Shown piece after piece: positions 7,341 to 15,621 of a stretch of 32,499 nt of DNA. This stretch comes from Actinomycetes bacterium. GTDB taxonomy: Bacteria; Actinomycetota; Acidimicrobiia; Acidimicrobiales; Bog-793. The stretch lies in contig JAJYNS010000076.1 in NCBI GenBank assembly GCA_021786195.1, positions 1 to 32,499 on the forward strand, given 5' to 3'. Positions within the stretch are counted from its first letter, which is position 1. Every line of letters starts with the position of its first letter. The translations under genes and the position numbers were made by a program. The notes under the pieces were generated by a model that saw nothing but the letters and a program-made list of their open reading frames with translations, ran no database searches and was not told the origin of the DNA.

Positions 7341-8480
7341 TCACCCGTTCGGGGTGTCATCGTGCTGCGCGAGCTGCTCGAGGTACTCCGCAAGGGTCAC
7401 CTGATGGCCGTGCACCTCCATCGGGGCGTCGAGCGCCGCCTCGAGCTCAGCTGCCGCCGGTACCGCCGCGCGCTCGGCGGGCGACAACGCCTCGTAGGTG
7501 CGCGTGTCGCCGTAGGAGTCGAACGTGTACGTCGAGACTGCCAGCGGCTGGCTCGAGCCGCCGAGCGCGTAGCGCACGACCCGCTCGTTGCGATCCGCGC
7601 AGAGCAACAGGCCGACGGTCGCTGCGTGCTGGGACCGCCGGAGCTGGTCGTCCACCCAGCTGACGTAGAAGTTGAGCTGGCCCGCGAAGCCCGGCTCGAA
7701 CTTGCCGATCTTCAGCTCGACGACGACGTAGCGCAGCTGCTCGACGTGGAAGAAGAGCAGGTCGATCGCGAAGTCGTCACCGTCGACCTCGAAGCGCACC
7801 TGGCGGCCCACGAACGCGAACCCCCGTCCGAGCTCCGCGAGGGTCTGCTGGATCCGGTCCATGAGCGCCTGCTCGAGCTCGCGCTCGGCGACGGGGCCGC
7901 TGAGGCCGAGGAAGTCGAAGACGTAGGGATCCTTCGCGAGCTCCCGGGCGAGCTCGGACTCGGCCGGCTCGAGAAGCTCGGCGAAGTTGGAGGGCGCGGT
8001 GCCCACCCGGCGATGGGTGGCGTTCTTGATCTGGTTGAGCAACACCGCTCGTGACCAGCCGTTCTCCACCGCTGCAGCCGCGTACCAGCCCCTCGTCGCC
8101 TGGTCGTCGAGCTTGTCGAGGAGCACCGTGACGTGGCCCCACGGCAATCGTGCAACAGGCTGTTGCACGATTGCGTCGTGGTCCGACCAGGCGAGAGCGA
8201 AGGCCCGCATGTACGCCAGGCTGCGAGGACTGAACCCCCGCGTACCAGGGAACTCGCGCCGCAGGTCCAGGGCGAGCCGTTCGACCACCTTCGCACCCCA
8301 GCCCTCCTTGTCACGCCGGTCGGCGAGCGCCTTGCCGATCGCCCAGTACAGACGCAGCAGCTCGGTGTTGGCCTCGCGGACGACCTTGGTCTGGGCCGTG
8401 CGGACGCGCTGCTTCAGCTGCTCGAGCAGCTCCGGGTAGTCGTCCGGGAGCGTGAGGTCGCCAGCAGGCACGGCGCCCAT
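7341..8480 (-). CDS. YhcG/DUF1016 family protein with PDDEXK nuclease domain
   Basis: This is a 379-residue protein. The N-terminal DUF1016_N helical domain spans about 17-160, with LLRLYWAIGKAL, RGFSPRSLAYMRAFA and the conserved VQQPVARLPWGH block (105-116). The C-terminal PDDEXK fold carries the active-site pattern D240 (FAIDLLFF), E255-x-K257 (VVVELKIGKF) and Q268 (GQLNFYV). Residues 190-192 are the usual LGL. Family members occur scattered and horizontally moved, often near restriction systems; a nuclease role is predicted, the substrate unknown. The gene stands alone between the convergent DUF4232 gene and an intergenic inverted repeat. Its most unusual trait is a perfect 31-bp palindrome at 8144-8174 across codons 103-112, written in codons rare for this GC-rich genome. 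No Shine-Dalgarno site is seen before the ATG. Confidence 0.9.
   Translation of the reverse strand: MGAVPAGDLTLPDDYPELLEQLKQRVRTAQTKVVREANTELLRLYWAIGKALADRRDKEGWGAKVVERLALDLRREFPGTRGFSPRSLAYMRAFALAWSDHDAIVQQPVARLPWGHVTVLLDKLDDQATRGWYAAAAVENGWSRAVLLNQIKNATHRRVGTAPSNFAELLEPAESELARELAKDPYVFDFLGLSGPVAERELEQALMDRIQQTLAELGRGFAFVGRQVRFEVDGDDFAIDLLFFHVEQLRYVVVELKIGKFEPGFAGQLNFYVSWVDDQLRRSQHAATVGLLLCADRNERVVRYALGGSSQPLAVSTYTFDSYGDTRTYEALSPAERAAVPAAAELEAALDAPMEVHGHQVTLAEYLEQLAQHDDTPNG
8144..8174. repeat. Perfect 31-bp palindrome within the DUF1016 coding sequence
   Basis: The arms GCAATCGTGCAACAG (8144-8158) and CTGTTGCACGATTGC (8160-8174) are exact reverse complements with one base between. The gene reads AIVQQPVARL here, using GCA, CAA, CCT, GTT, GCA, CGA and TTG, which are uncommon choices in this sequence. 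It could be a protein-binding site, a cruciform or an mRNA hairpin. Confidence 0.95.
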
Positions 8481-8599
8481 CGTGCCGCGGGGCTGTCACA
8501 TCGCACGTGCCTCGGTGCCCGTGTGCACGCTGCAGCCGCTTTCGTGTGCAGGCCACCGAACAGGACCCCGCGCCACCGCCCCGGTGCAGGGGCGTCGGA

Positions 8600-8615
8600 G
8601 TTTCGTAAGGACCCC
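8600..8615 (-). repeat. 16-bp inverted repeat, right copy
   Basis: This is the exact reverse complement of the sequence at 248-263 next to tRNA-Ser. It lies 120 bp upstream of the DUF1016 start, in the gap between that gene and the MBL hydrolase. Confidence 0.6.
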
Positions 8616-8659
8616 GCCAGGGGCGCATCCGGCGTCGTGGTCTCGCGGCGGCGGGGGGG

Positions 8660-9664
8660 TCAGTCGGTCTGCTGGGCTGGGCTGCCGCCAGCGCGCGGGG
8701 CCGCTTGCCCGGCGCGCTCGAGCCACCGAAGGAAGCCCGCCGCGTTCGAGTGGAACCCGTTCAGGAGGTCGAGCTTGCGGCGTCGCTCGGCAAGCCGCTC
8801 GACCGGGACCGCCTCGCCGGCGCCAGCACCGACCGGCGAGCCTGCAGTGTCGTCCCCGCCGAACCGGCGCTCGAGCGCCTCGGCGATGTCCCTGCCGTCG
8901 ACGAACGCCTGCCTGGCCTCCTCCGCCCACGCGCGCAGCGCGATCTCCGCCTCGCCGAGGAGCTCGAGGGCGTCGCCCGGGACGACCCCGTAGTGCGCGA
9001 GGGCGATCGCCGCAGGTCGTCGCTCCGCGAAGTGCCCGAGCGAGGCGAGCGCGAGATCCAGGTCGAAGTCCGGGGGCGGCGTCGCCGGCCGGAGCGGCGG
9101 TCCGTCGGGCAGCTTCACGCCGGCGGCGTCGCCCGCGAAGAGCACCCCGGACGTCGAATCGTGGAAGCCCAGGTGGTGCTTGGCATGCCCGGGCGAGTCG
9201 ATCGCGACGAGCCTCCGGCCGCCGCCGAGGTCGATCGCCTCGCCGTCGAGCAGCACCCGGATCCGACCCTGCTCGGTCGGCTCGAGCCGGCCGTAGAGGT
9301 CGTCGAGCAGCGGGCCGTAGACGCGTGCGGCCGAGGCGACCAGCCGGGTGGGATCGGCGAGGTGGCGGGCACCCTGCTCGTGGACGTAGACGGTCGCGGA
9401 GGGAAAGGCCCGGGCGAGATCGCCGACCCCGCCGGCGTGGTCGAGGTGGACGTGGGTCACCGCGATGCCCGCCAGGTCCTGCCGGCCGAGGCCGAGCGAG
9501 TCGAGCGCCTCGAGGACGGCCGCCACCGAGGTCCTGCTCCCGGTCTCGACGAGGACGGGGGCCGGACCGGCGAGGAGGTAGCCCGCGGTCAGGCCTTCGG
9601 AGCCGCCGAGCAGCGTGTCGATCTCCGTCACGCCGGGGGCGACCAGGCGAGTGCGCGCCGCCAC
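8660..9664 (-). CDS. MBL-fold metallo-hydrolase
   Basis: This is a 334-residue protein. The metal-binding signature THVHLDHAGG supplies H71, H73, D75 and H76. Later ligands are a GHAKHH motif near 160 (SPGHAKHHLGF), the Asp of LFAGDAAG, and a His in LAHYGV. This is the full dinuclear-metal pattern of glyoxalase-II-like hydrolases. The C-terminal ~100 residues are a helical extension. The GTG start at 9664 lies 2 nt after the stop of the glucose dehydrogenase gene, so the two are cotranscribed. A lactonase role downstream of a sugar dehydrogenase (gluconolactone opening) would fit the context, but that is inference. Substrates of such enzymes cannot be read from sequence. Confidence 0.87.
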   Translation of the reverse strand: MAARTRLVAPGVTEIDTLLGGSEGLTAGYLLAGPAPVLVETGSRTSVAAVLEALDSLGLGRQDLAGIAVTHVHLDHAGGVGDLARAFPSATVYVHEQGARHLADPTRLVASAARVYGPLLDDLYGRLEPTEQGRIRVLLDGEAIDLGGGRRLVAIDSPGHAKHHLGFHDSTSGVLFAGDAAGVKLPDGPPLRPATPPPDFDLDLALASLGHFAERRPAAIALAHYGVVPGDALELLGEAEIALRAWAEEARQAFVDGRDIAEALERRFGGDDTAGSPVGAGAGEAVPVERLAERRRKLDLLNGFHSNAAGFLRWLERAGQAAPRAGGSPAQQTD

Positions 9665-9666
9665 GG

Positions 9667-10716
9667 CTAGTCGGCGCCGATCTCGACCACGACCTTGACG
9701 TCGTCGGGTCCGTGGTCGAGCGCCTCGGCATAGCGCTCGAGCGGCACCCGCCGGGTGACGAGCCGGGAGAGCCAGCCACGGTCGGCCTTCTCAAGGACCT
9801 TCGCTGCAGCCTCGTAGTGGCGCCTGTTCGCGTTGACCGAGCCGACGACGCACTTGTTCTCGAGGACCGTCGAGCGCGCCAGCGCCCCGCCGTCGAGGTC
9901 GACCTCGGAGCCGACGGGAGAGACGCCGGTCAGGCAGACCACGCCGCCGATGCCGACGGTGGAGATCGCGTCGAACACGAGCTTCGGCACCCCGGTGCAC
10001 TCGACGACGACGTCGGGCTGGTCGACGGCGGAGGCCAGGTCGCCGGTGTGGTACTCGGCGCCCAGCGCCCGCACCAGGTCGGGCTTGAGCCCGGTCTGCA
10101 GCTGGTCGACGACGTGGACCTGGTAGCCGCGCTCGACGGCGACGAGCGCCGCGAGCAGGCCGATGGGCCCCGCACCAAGGACCGCCACGGTCCGAGGCTT
10201 CCAGGACTCTCGGTGCCCGACCCGCCCGACGACGTCCCAGGCCTTGGCGACGACCGACGCCGGCTCGAGCAGCACGCCGAGCAGGCCCAGGCCCGAGTCG
10301 ACCTTGACCATCGCCTCGGGGGCCCCTCGCCAGCGCTCGCGCATGAACCCGTCGATCTCCTTGATCCCGTGCTCGACGTACCTGCCGTTGCGGCAGGCGT
10401 CCCACTCGCCCACTGCGCAGCTGTAGCAGGGCACGGGATCCGGTCGCCGGACGATCCCGACGACGAGGTCGCCCGGCTCGAGCCCCGAGCCTGCCGGCGC
10501 CTCGGCGACCCGCCCGAGCGACTCGTGCCCGAGCACCAGGCGCCCCTGACCGGGCGGGGCCCATCCGTAGTCGCCGCGGAGGATCTCCATGTCGGTGCCG
10601 CAGACGCCGACGGCGAGCACGTCCACGAGCACGGGGCCGTCGGACTCCGGTGGATCGGGCAGGTCGCTGACCCGTGCCGAGGACGCCTGCTTGGGGACGA
10701 CGGTGAGCGCCTTCAC
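9667..10716 (-). CDS. Zinc-dependent MDR dehydrogenase, glucose 1-dehydrogenase type
   Basis: This is a 349-residue protein. Residues C39, H64 and E65 (GVCGTDMEI; LGHES) fit the catalytic zinc site. C97, C100 and C108 (PCYSC...AC) fit the structural zinc lobe. E151 (LLEPASV) and a GAGPIG dinucleotide loop (181-186) follow. The opening 'KALTVVP' and the late 'NANRRHYEAAAKVL' block are hallmarks of the glucose 1-dehydrogenase family known from Sulfolobus and haloarchaea. The enzyme would oxidise glucose, or a related aldose, to the lactone with NAD(P). The GTG start is preferred over longer readings because AAGGAGG stands 4 nt upstream. It lies 43 nt after the GH15 gene and 2 nt before the MBL gene. 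A different polyol or aldose substrate remains possible. Confidence 0.87.
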   Translation of the reverse strand: MKALTVVPKQASSARVSDLPDPPESDGPVLVDVLAVGVCGTDMEILRGDYGWAPPGQGRLVLGHESLGRVAEAPAGSGLEPGDLVVGIVRRPDPVPCYSCAVGEWDACRNGRYVEHGIKEIDGFMRERWRGAPEAMVKVDSGLGLLGVLLEPASVVAKAWDVVGRVGHRESWKPRTVAVLGAGPIGLLAALVAVERGYQVHVVDQLQTGLKPDLVRALGAEYHTGDLASAVDQPDVVVECTGVPKLVFDAISTVGIGGVVCLTGVSPVGSEVDLDGGALARSTVLENKCVVGSVNANRRHYEAAAKVLEKADRGWLSRLVTRRVPLERYAEALDHGPDDVKVVVEIGAD

Positions 10717-10720
10717 GAAA

Positions 10721-10727
10721 CCTCCTT
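10721..10727 (-). promoter_or_regulatory. Shine-Dalgarno site fixing the dehydrogenase start
   Basis: AAGGAGG on the minus strand, 4 nt before GTG 10716, sets that start over the 58-codon longer open frame. Confidence 0.85.
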
Positions 10728-10759
10728 GGGGACTGTCGGCGAAGGAGCCTCGACGGTCC

Positions 10760-12688
10760 TCACCGACCGGCCGCCCGGTGGCGCGCGAGCCCGGTCCGCT
10801 TCGGCCGGGCCCGAGGCCGGTGCCGCTCGGGAACCCGCTCGCCGGCGAGGCGGGCTCGATGGGTGTGGCCGGAGGACCAGGGGGCGGCACCGCTCATGTT
10901 GACCGCGGTGTTGACGAGCGACACGTGGGAGAAGGCCTGGGGGAAGTTGCCGACGAGGCGCCGCGCCACGGGGTCGTACTCCTCGGAGAGCAGCCCGACG
11001 TCGTTGCGTAGGGCGAGCAGCCGCTCGAAGAGCTCGACGGCCTCCTGTCTCCTGCCCATCAGCTCGAGGCAGTCGGCGAGCCAGAACGAGCAGGCGAGGA
11101 ACGCGCCCTCGCGACCCGTCAGCCCGTCGACCGCAGCAGAGTCCTCCGAGTCGTAGCGGAGCACGAATCCGTCCTCGGTGAGCTCCCGCCGCACGGCCTC
11201 GACGGTGCCGACGACTCGAGGGTCGCCGGCGGGGAGGAAGCCGACCATCGGGATCATGAGGACGCTCGCGTCGAGCGCTTTCGAGCCGTAGTACTGGGTG
11301 AAGGTCTTCCGGTCGGGGTCGAAGCCTCGCTCGAGCACCTCGGAGTGGATCGAGTCGCGAGTCGCCCGCCATCGCTCGAGAGGGCCCTCGAAGCCGAACT
11401 CCTCGATGTCCCGAACCGCCCGGTCGAGCGCCACCCAGGCCATCACCTTCGAATGCGTGAAGTGCCGGCGAGGGCCGCGCACCTCCCAGATGCCGTCGTC
11501 GGGCTGCTTCCAACCGGACTCGAGGAACTCGATCAGCGCCGTCTCGAGGTCCCAGGACGGTCCGGCCGGCTCGATGCCGCCTCGGCGCGACTCGTGCAGC
11601 GCGGAGATCACCTCGCCGTAGACGTCGAGCTGGTACTGGCCGGCTGCGGCGTTGCCCACGCGCACGGGGGCCGAGCGCTCGTAGCCGGCGAGCCAGCCGA
11701 CCTCCCGCTCGGTGAGGTCGCGCTCGCCGGCGGGGCCGTACATGATCTGGAGCTTCGAGGGGTCGCCCGCGACGGCGCGCAGCAGCCAGTCTCTCCAGGC
11801 GGTCGCCTCGTCGTGGTAGCCGGCGGCCATGAGCGCCGACAGCGTGAGCGTGGCGTCCCTCAGCCAGCAGAAGCGGTAGTCCCAGTTGCGCGAGCCCCCG
11901 AGCGTCTCGGGGAGCGAGGTCGTGACGGCCGCCACGATCCCGCCCGTCGGCGCGTAGGTGAGCGCCTTCAGGGTGATCGCCGAGCGCATCACGGCGTCGC
12001 GGTAGGGACCGTCCTCTACCGTCGCCCTGGCGGACCACTGCCCCCACCAGTCGAGCGACTCCTGGACGCCGTAGTGGGCGTCGACCGGACGGGGAGGGTC
12101 CTCGTGGGAGGGGAACCAGGTTAGGACGAAGGGGACCCGCTGGCCCTCGGAGACCGTGAAGCGTGCGACGGAGGTCATGTCCTCGCCCCGGACCTCCACG
12201 GGGGTCCACAGGGCGAGGGCGTCGGGACCGGCGACGGCGGTCAGCATCCCGTCGAGGCGCCGCACCCAGGGCAGGTCTGCGCCGTAGCCGAAGCGGATCA
12301 CGAGGTCCATTCGCATCTCCACCCGCCCGGAGATGCAGTCGACGACGCGGATGACCTCTGGCCACTCCTCTCGCACCGGCATGCAGTCCGTGACGCGCAC
12401 CGTGCCGGTGTCGAGGGCGAAATCGGTCTCGAGCACGAGCGTGTCGCCGACGTAGCGGCGCGAGGTCGAAAGGAGCGGCGGGCCCTCTCCCGGCAGGGGT
12501 GCGGCGGCGGGTGCGATGCGCCAGAACCCGTTGCGCTCGTCCCCGACGAGCCGGGCGAAGCAAGCGGCGGAGTCGAAGCGCGGGAGGCAGAGCCAGTCGA
12601 TCGAGCCGTCCCTGCCGACGATCGCCGCGGTATGGGTGTCGCCGACGAGCGCGTAGTCCTCGATCCGAAGGGGCACGGCGCCCATCAT
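10760..12688 (-). CDS. Glycoside hydrolase family 15 protein (glucoamylase/trehalase type)
   Basis: This is a 642-residue protein. It opens with RIEDYALVGDTHTAAIVGRDGSIDWLCLPRFDS, the characteristic start of actinobacterial GH15 proteins. The (alpha/alpha)6 catalytic domain includes RNWDYRFCWLRDA near 263-275, DDGIWE near 396 with the likely general-acid Glu, and NFPQAFSHVSLVNTA near 580-594. There is no signal peptide, so it is cytoplasmic. Family members release glucose from alpha-glucans or hydrolyse trehalose; the choice cannot be made here. Placed ahead of a glucose dehydrogenase and an MBL hydrolase on one strand, it could feed glucose into oxidation. ATG ATG at the start leaves two choices one codon apart. 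The last ~40 residues are a low-complexity Arg/Pro tail. Confidence 0.93.
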   Translation of the reverse strand: MMGAVPLRIEDYALVGDTHTAAIVGRDGSIDWLCLPRFDSAACFARLVGDERNGFWRIAPAAAPLPGEGPPLLSTSRRYVGDTLVLETDFALDTGTVRVTDCMPVREEWPEVIRVVDCISGRVEMRMDLVIRFGYGADLPWVRRLDGMLTAVAGPDALALWTPVEVRGEDMTSVARFTVSEGQRVPFVLTWFPSHEDPPRPVDAHYGVQESLDWWGQWSARATVEDGPYRDAVMRSAITLKALTYAPTGGIVAAVTTSLPETLGGSRNWDYRFCWLRDATLTLSALMAAGYHDEATAWRDWLLRAVAGDPSKLQIMYGPAGERDLTEREVGWLAGYERSAPVRVGNAAAGQYQLDVYGEVISALHESRRGGIEPAGPSWDLETALIEFLESGWKQPDDGIWEVRGPRRHFTHSKVMAWVALDRAVRDIEEFGFEGPLERWRATRDSIHSEVLERGFDPDRKTFTQYYGSKALDASVLMIPMVGFLPAGDPRVVGTVEAVRRELTEDGFVLRYDSEDSAAVDGLTGREGAFLACSFWLADCLELMGRRQEAVELFERLLALRNDVGLLSEEYDPVARRLVGNFPQAFSHVSLVNTAVNMSGAAPWSSGHTHRARLAGERVPERHRPRARPKRTGLARHRAAGR

Positions 12689-12758
12689 TGCCGACGCCGC
12701 TTCCCCGGCGCCCGGCGCCCCTCGAGCGCGGCCGGCGCCGTGAGGACCCGGCGGTCGC

Positions 12759-13940
12759 TCAGCTCACGCAGGCCCCCGTGCCCGGCCTGCCAGGGTGCCG
12801 CTCGGCCCGGTCCAGGCGCGAGAGCACCCCGGGCGAGGCGAGGGCGTAGCCGAGGTCCCGGTTGGAGGCCGAGCGGGAGAAGACCACGCCGATCACCTCG
12901 CCGCCGGGGGTGACGAGCGGGCCTCCGGAGTTGCCGGGCCGGACCACGGCGCGCAGCGCGTACACGGTCCGCAGGCTGAGGGCGGTGTCGTAGATGTCCC
13001 TGCCTTCGGCCTCGAATCGCGCGAGCACCCCGGCGGGCCGCTCGGACAGCGGGCCTCCCTCGGGGTAGCCGAGCACCACCGCCGGGGCTCCCCGCTCGAG
13101 GAGGCCCGGGTCGACTCGAAGCACCGGCTCCCCGAGCGGCGCAGTGCGCAGCACGGCGAGGTCGAACCGGGGGTCGAACAGGACGGGCACCGCAAGGGAC
13201 GCAGCGCCGTCGGGCGCCTCGACCGTGATCGAGGTGGTGCCCGCGACGACGTGGGCGTTGGTGACGACGAGGTCGTCCCGCCGCCCGAGCGCCGCGACGA
13301 ACCCGGAGCCTTCCTGCTCGACGCCGCAGCCGATCGCGACCACCTTGACCGTCGAGCGTGCCGCCGCCGCGGCGCGCCGTAGCTCGGAGGCGCTCGCCAG
13401 GTGGACGGGGCCGACCGGCTCGGGGACGACGTTGGCGAGCACGACCGGGAAGCCGTCCGAGCGGAGGTAGCGCTCGACGGCGGCGAAGGCGTTCGGCACG
13501 GGAGGGAGCGCCTGACCGACGTCGCGCAGGACGACCGAGGACTCGATCTGCCCGGCTATCCCGACGAAGGCGGTGTTCACGAGGACCGACGCCGCGAGCC
13601 AGCAGACGACCAGCGCCTCCCCGGCGGCGACGACGGCGCCGGCGGCGGAGTCGAGGCGGCCGATCCGGGCACGGCGGAGCGCCCGCCTTGCCCGGCCGCC
13701 GAGTCGGCGCCCCAGCCCCGAGGCCAGGGTCGAGGGGACGAGGAGGAGACCGATCGCGACCGCGGTCTTCGGCACGGGCCCGCGCACGTGGGGGTCGACG
13801 AGCAGGATCAGCGTGACGCCGAGGGCGAGCCCGGCGACCAGGCCGAGGAACTGGAGGAGCTGGGTCGCCGCGCCGAGCCGGAGCCCCCGGAGTGCCGCCA
13901 GCGCGACGAGGACCAGGAGGGCGACGTCGAGAGCGTCCAC
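12759..13940 (-). CDS. MarP-like membrane serine protease (CvpA-type N-terminus plus trypsin-like domain)
   Basis: This is a 393-residue protein. Four hydrophobic segments fill residues 4-130 in CvpA style. A chymotrypsin-fold domain follows with the triad H230 (VVTNAHVVAG), D260 (DPRFDLAVLR) and S338 (RPGNSGGPLV). C205 and C391 could form the disulfide known from Mycobacterium tuberculosis MarP. In that organism MarP is a periplasmic protease needed for acid and oxidative stress resistance; a similar stress role is inferred. The GTG at 13940 is chosen because it opens directly into the first membrane helix. The longer frame upstream only overlaps pyrE. The start lies 7 nt past the pyrE stop, so the genes are coupled. 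Confidence 0.9.
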   Translation of the reverse strand: MDALDVALLVLVALAALRGLRLGAATQLLQFLGLVAGLALGVTLILLVDPHVRGPVPKTAVAIGLLLVPSTLASGLGRRLGGRARRALRRARIGRLDSAAGAVVAAGEALVVCWLAASVLVNTAFVGIAGQIESSVVLRDVGQALPPVPNAFAAVERYLRSDGFPVVLANVVPEPVGPVHLASASELRRAAAAARSTVKVVAIGCGVEQEGSGFVAALGRRDDLVVTNAHVVAGTTSITVEAPDGAASLAVPVLFDPRFDLAVLRTAPLGEPVLRVDPGLLERGAPAVVLGYPEGGPLSERPAGVLARFEAEGRDIYDTALSLRTVYALRAVVRPGNSGGPLVTPGGEVIGVVFSRSASNRDLGYALASPGVLSRLDRAERHPGRPGTGACVS

Positions 13941-13947
13941 AGCTCGG

Positions 13948-14610
13948 TCAGTTGCCGGGTGGCCCCAGGCCCGCCGAGCCGCCGTCGCGGTCGGGACCGC
14001 CCCGCCCCGCACTCGTCCCGATCCCGCCGTCGCCCGGGTCGATCGCCTCGATCCCGAGGTCGCCGTAGTCGAGCAGCGCCAGGTAGGGGACCCGGAGCTC
14101 GGCGAACCGAGCTGCCGCGAGGCGCCCCCGGTCGAGGATGGAGCAGGCGAGGACGACCTCCGCGCCCGTCGAGGCGACGACGTCGAGCGCCTCGAGCAGC
14201 GAGCGACCCGTCGAGACCGTGTCCTCGAACACGACGGTGCGGACTCCGGGCCCGAGCTCGGCACCCTCGACCCGGCGGCGGCTGCCGTGGGCCTTCTCGC
14301 CCTTGCGCACCGAGAACCACTCCGTCGAGGTGAGCAGGGCGACCGCGTGGGCGACGGGGTCCGCGCCCATCGTCATTCCTCCGATCGCGTCGAACCCGGG
14401 TGAGGCGCCCCTGGCTGCGGCGACGGAGGCGGCGACCACCTCGGCGGCGAGCCGGAGGTCCTCGCCCCGGGCGAAGGCACGGCGAAGGTCGACGTAGTCG
14501 TAGCTCGTCCCCCCGGAGGAGAGCAGTAACGGCTCGGCGCTGCGGCGGTAGCCGCGCTCGCGGACGAGGTCGAGGAGCCGCGCCCGCCCGTCACCCCCGG
14601 GGCCGTCCAT
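13948..14610 (-). CDS. pyrE: Orotate phosphoribosyltransferase
   Basis: This is a 220-residue protein. GYRRSAEPLLLSSGGTSYDYVDLR (20-43) resembles the OPRT N-terminal substrate region. SVRKGEKAHGS (100-110) holds the conserved Arg/Lys residues of the flexible loop. TVVFEDTVSTGRSLLEAL (125-142) is the PRPP-binding motif, with Glu-Asp in place of Asp-Asp. It transfers ribose-5-phosphate from PRPP to orotate in UMP synthesis. The last ~25 residues are a Gly/Asp-rich tail outside the fold. The ATG at 14610 is preceded by a TACACT -10 element ending 10 nt away, so the mRNA is almost leaderless. It is followed within 7 nt by the MarP-like gene. Confidence 0.9.
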   Translation of the reverse strand: MDGPGGDGRARLLDLVRERGYRRSAEPLLLSSGGTSYDYVDLRRAFARGEDLRLAAEVVAASVAAARGASPGFDAIGGMTMGADPVAHAVALLTSTEWFSVRKGEKAHGSRRRVEGAELGPGVRTVVFEDTVSTGRSLLEALDVVASTGAEVVLACSILDRGRLAAARFAELRVPYLALLDYGDLGIEAIDPGDGGIGTSAGRGGPDRDGGSAGLGPPGN

Positions 14611-14620
14611 CCTGCGCCCG

Positions 14621-14626
14621 AGTGTA
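14621..14626 (-). promoter_or_regulatory. pyrE -10 element
   Basis: TACACT on the minus strand ends 10 nt before the pyrE ATG. It is one of several near-leaderless promoter cores in the window. Confidence 0.45.
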
Positions 14627-14692
14627 CGGCCACGGCCTCGGGGTCGGCATCCCGCTCGTGCCGCTGCGACAACGTGCCCTCAGGGCAGGTCG

Positions 14693-15457
14693 TCAGAGCC
14701 GGTCGTTGTAGCGGTAGCCAACGCCTCGGATGGTGGCGATGCGCACCGGCGCGTCGGGGTCCTCCTCGATGCGCGAGCGGAGCCGCCCGATCAGGGTCGC
14801 GACGATCCGCGGGTCGCCGTCGTAGTCCACCCCCCAGATGCGCTCGAGCAGGGTGTCGCGAGCGACGACCCGCCCGGCGTTCGAGAGCAGCTCCTGGAGC
14901 AGCTGGAACTCTCGAAGCGGCAGGTCGACGACCTCGCCGCGCACGACGACCTCGTGGCGCGCCTGGTCCAGCACGACGTCGCCGACCCTCAGTAGCTCCT
15001 CCTCGGCAGGCGCCGCGGCGCGGGGGGCCGGGGGAGCTGAGTCGGGCCAACGCCTTCGCAGGAGCGCGCGGATGCGGGCGACGAGCTCTCTCATCCGGAA
15101 CGGCTTCGAGAGGTAGTCGTCGCCGCCGACCTCGATGCCGACCACCACGTCCATCTCGTCGTGCCTGGCGCTCACGAAGACGACCGGTGCGTCGAAGCCG
15201 CGGGCCCGCAGGTCGCGGCAGATCTCGATGCCCGAGCGGCCGGGGAGCATGACGTCGAGGAGCACGACGTCCGGCCCCAGCTCCTCGGCGGCCGAGACCG
15301 CGTCGCGCCCGTCCCGGACCGCGGTGACGGCAAGGCCCTCGCGCTCGAGCCCGACGCTGAGCGCGAACAGGAGCGACTCGTCGTCCTCGACGACGAGGAC
15401 CCGAGGCCACCCCTCTCGCCCCGGCGTGCTCGCATGGGACGTCGAGCCGCCAGGCAC
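14693..15457 (-). CDS. OmpR/PhoB-family response regulator (orphan)
   Basis: This is a 254-residue protein with GTG 15457. The receiver domain spans about 19-135: acidic pocket VVEDDES (22-28), phospho-acceptor D68 in VVLLDVMLPG, a conserved Ser in VFVSARH, and Lys in YLSKPFRM. The winged-helix output domain spans about 160-252: LPLREFQLLQELLSNAGRVV, then RIWGVDYDGDPRIVATLIGRLRSRI and RIATIRGVGYRYN. No histidine kinase is adjacent; pyrE lies downstream and an iron/manganese-type transporter is divergent. The first ~18 residues (Ser/Thr/Gly-rich) precede the fold, so the true start may be internal. No clear Shine-Dalgarno site is seen. Longer in-frame reading to 15607 is unlikely because it overlaps the divergent promoter. 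Confidence 0.88.
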   Translation of the reverse strand: MPGGSTSHASTPGREGWPRVLVVEDDESLLFALSVGLEREGLAVTAVRDGRDAVSAAEELGPDVVLLDVMLPGRSGIEICRDLRARGFDAPVVFVSARHDEMDVVVGIEVGGDDYLSKPFRMRELVARIRALLRRRWPDSAPPAPRAAAPAEEELLRVGDVVLDQARHEVVVRGEVVDLPLREFQLLQELLSNAGRVVARDTLLERIWGVDYDGDPRIVATLIGRLRSRIEEDPDAPVRIATIRGVGYRYNDRL

Positions 15458-15607
15458 GAGCAGATCGTCGCGGCGGCCGGTGACGCCGACGCGAGCTTGC
15501 GGTGAACGGGCGATGACGGCTCGGGGAATTTCTCCCGAATGCCTGCGGCACGAGCCGACCGGCGCCCGCGTCCCTCGGCGCCCCGGACCGGCAGCCTGCA
15601 GTCGCAC

Positions 15608-15613
15608 TAGCGT
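15608..15613 (+). promoter_or_regulatory. -10 element for the VIT-SixA-S51 operon
   Basis: TAGCGT ends 8 nt before GTG 15622. The spacing matches those before lysC, asd and the 23249 gene. Confidence 0.4.
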
Positions 15614-15621
15614 TGCTGGCC

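Noticed and set aside
8452-10902. 816-codon plus-strand open frame
   Set aside because: Extremely Arg/Pro-rich and antisense to the MBL hydrolase and glucose dehydrogenase genes, which have full catalytic motifs.
8478-12688. Shared 15-bp sequence around the starts of the DUF1016 and GH15 genes
   Set aside because: Both encode MGAVP at the N-terminus with similar codons. The match ends there and looks coincidental.
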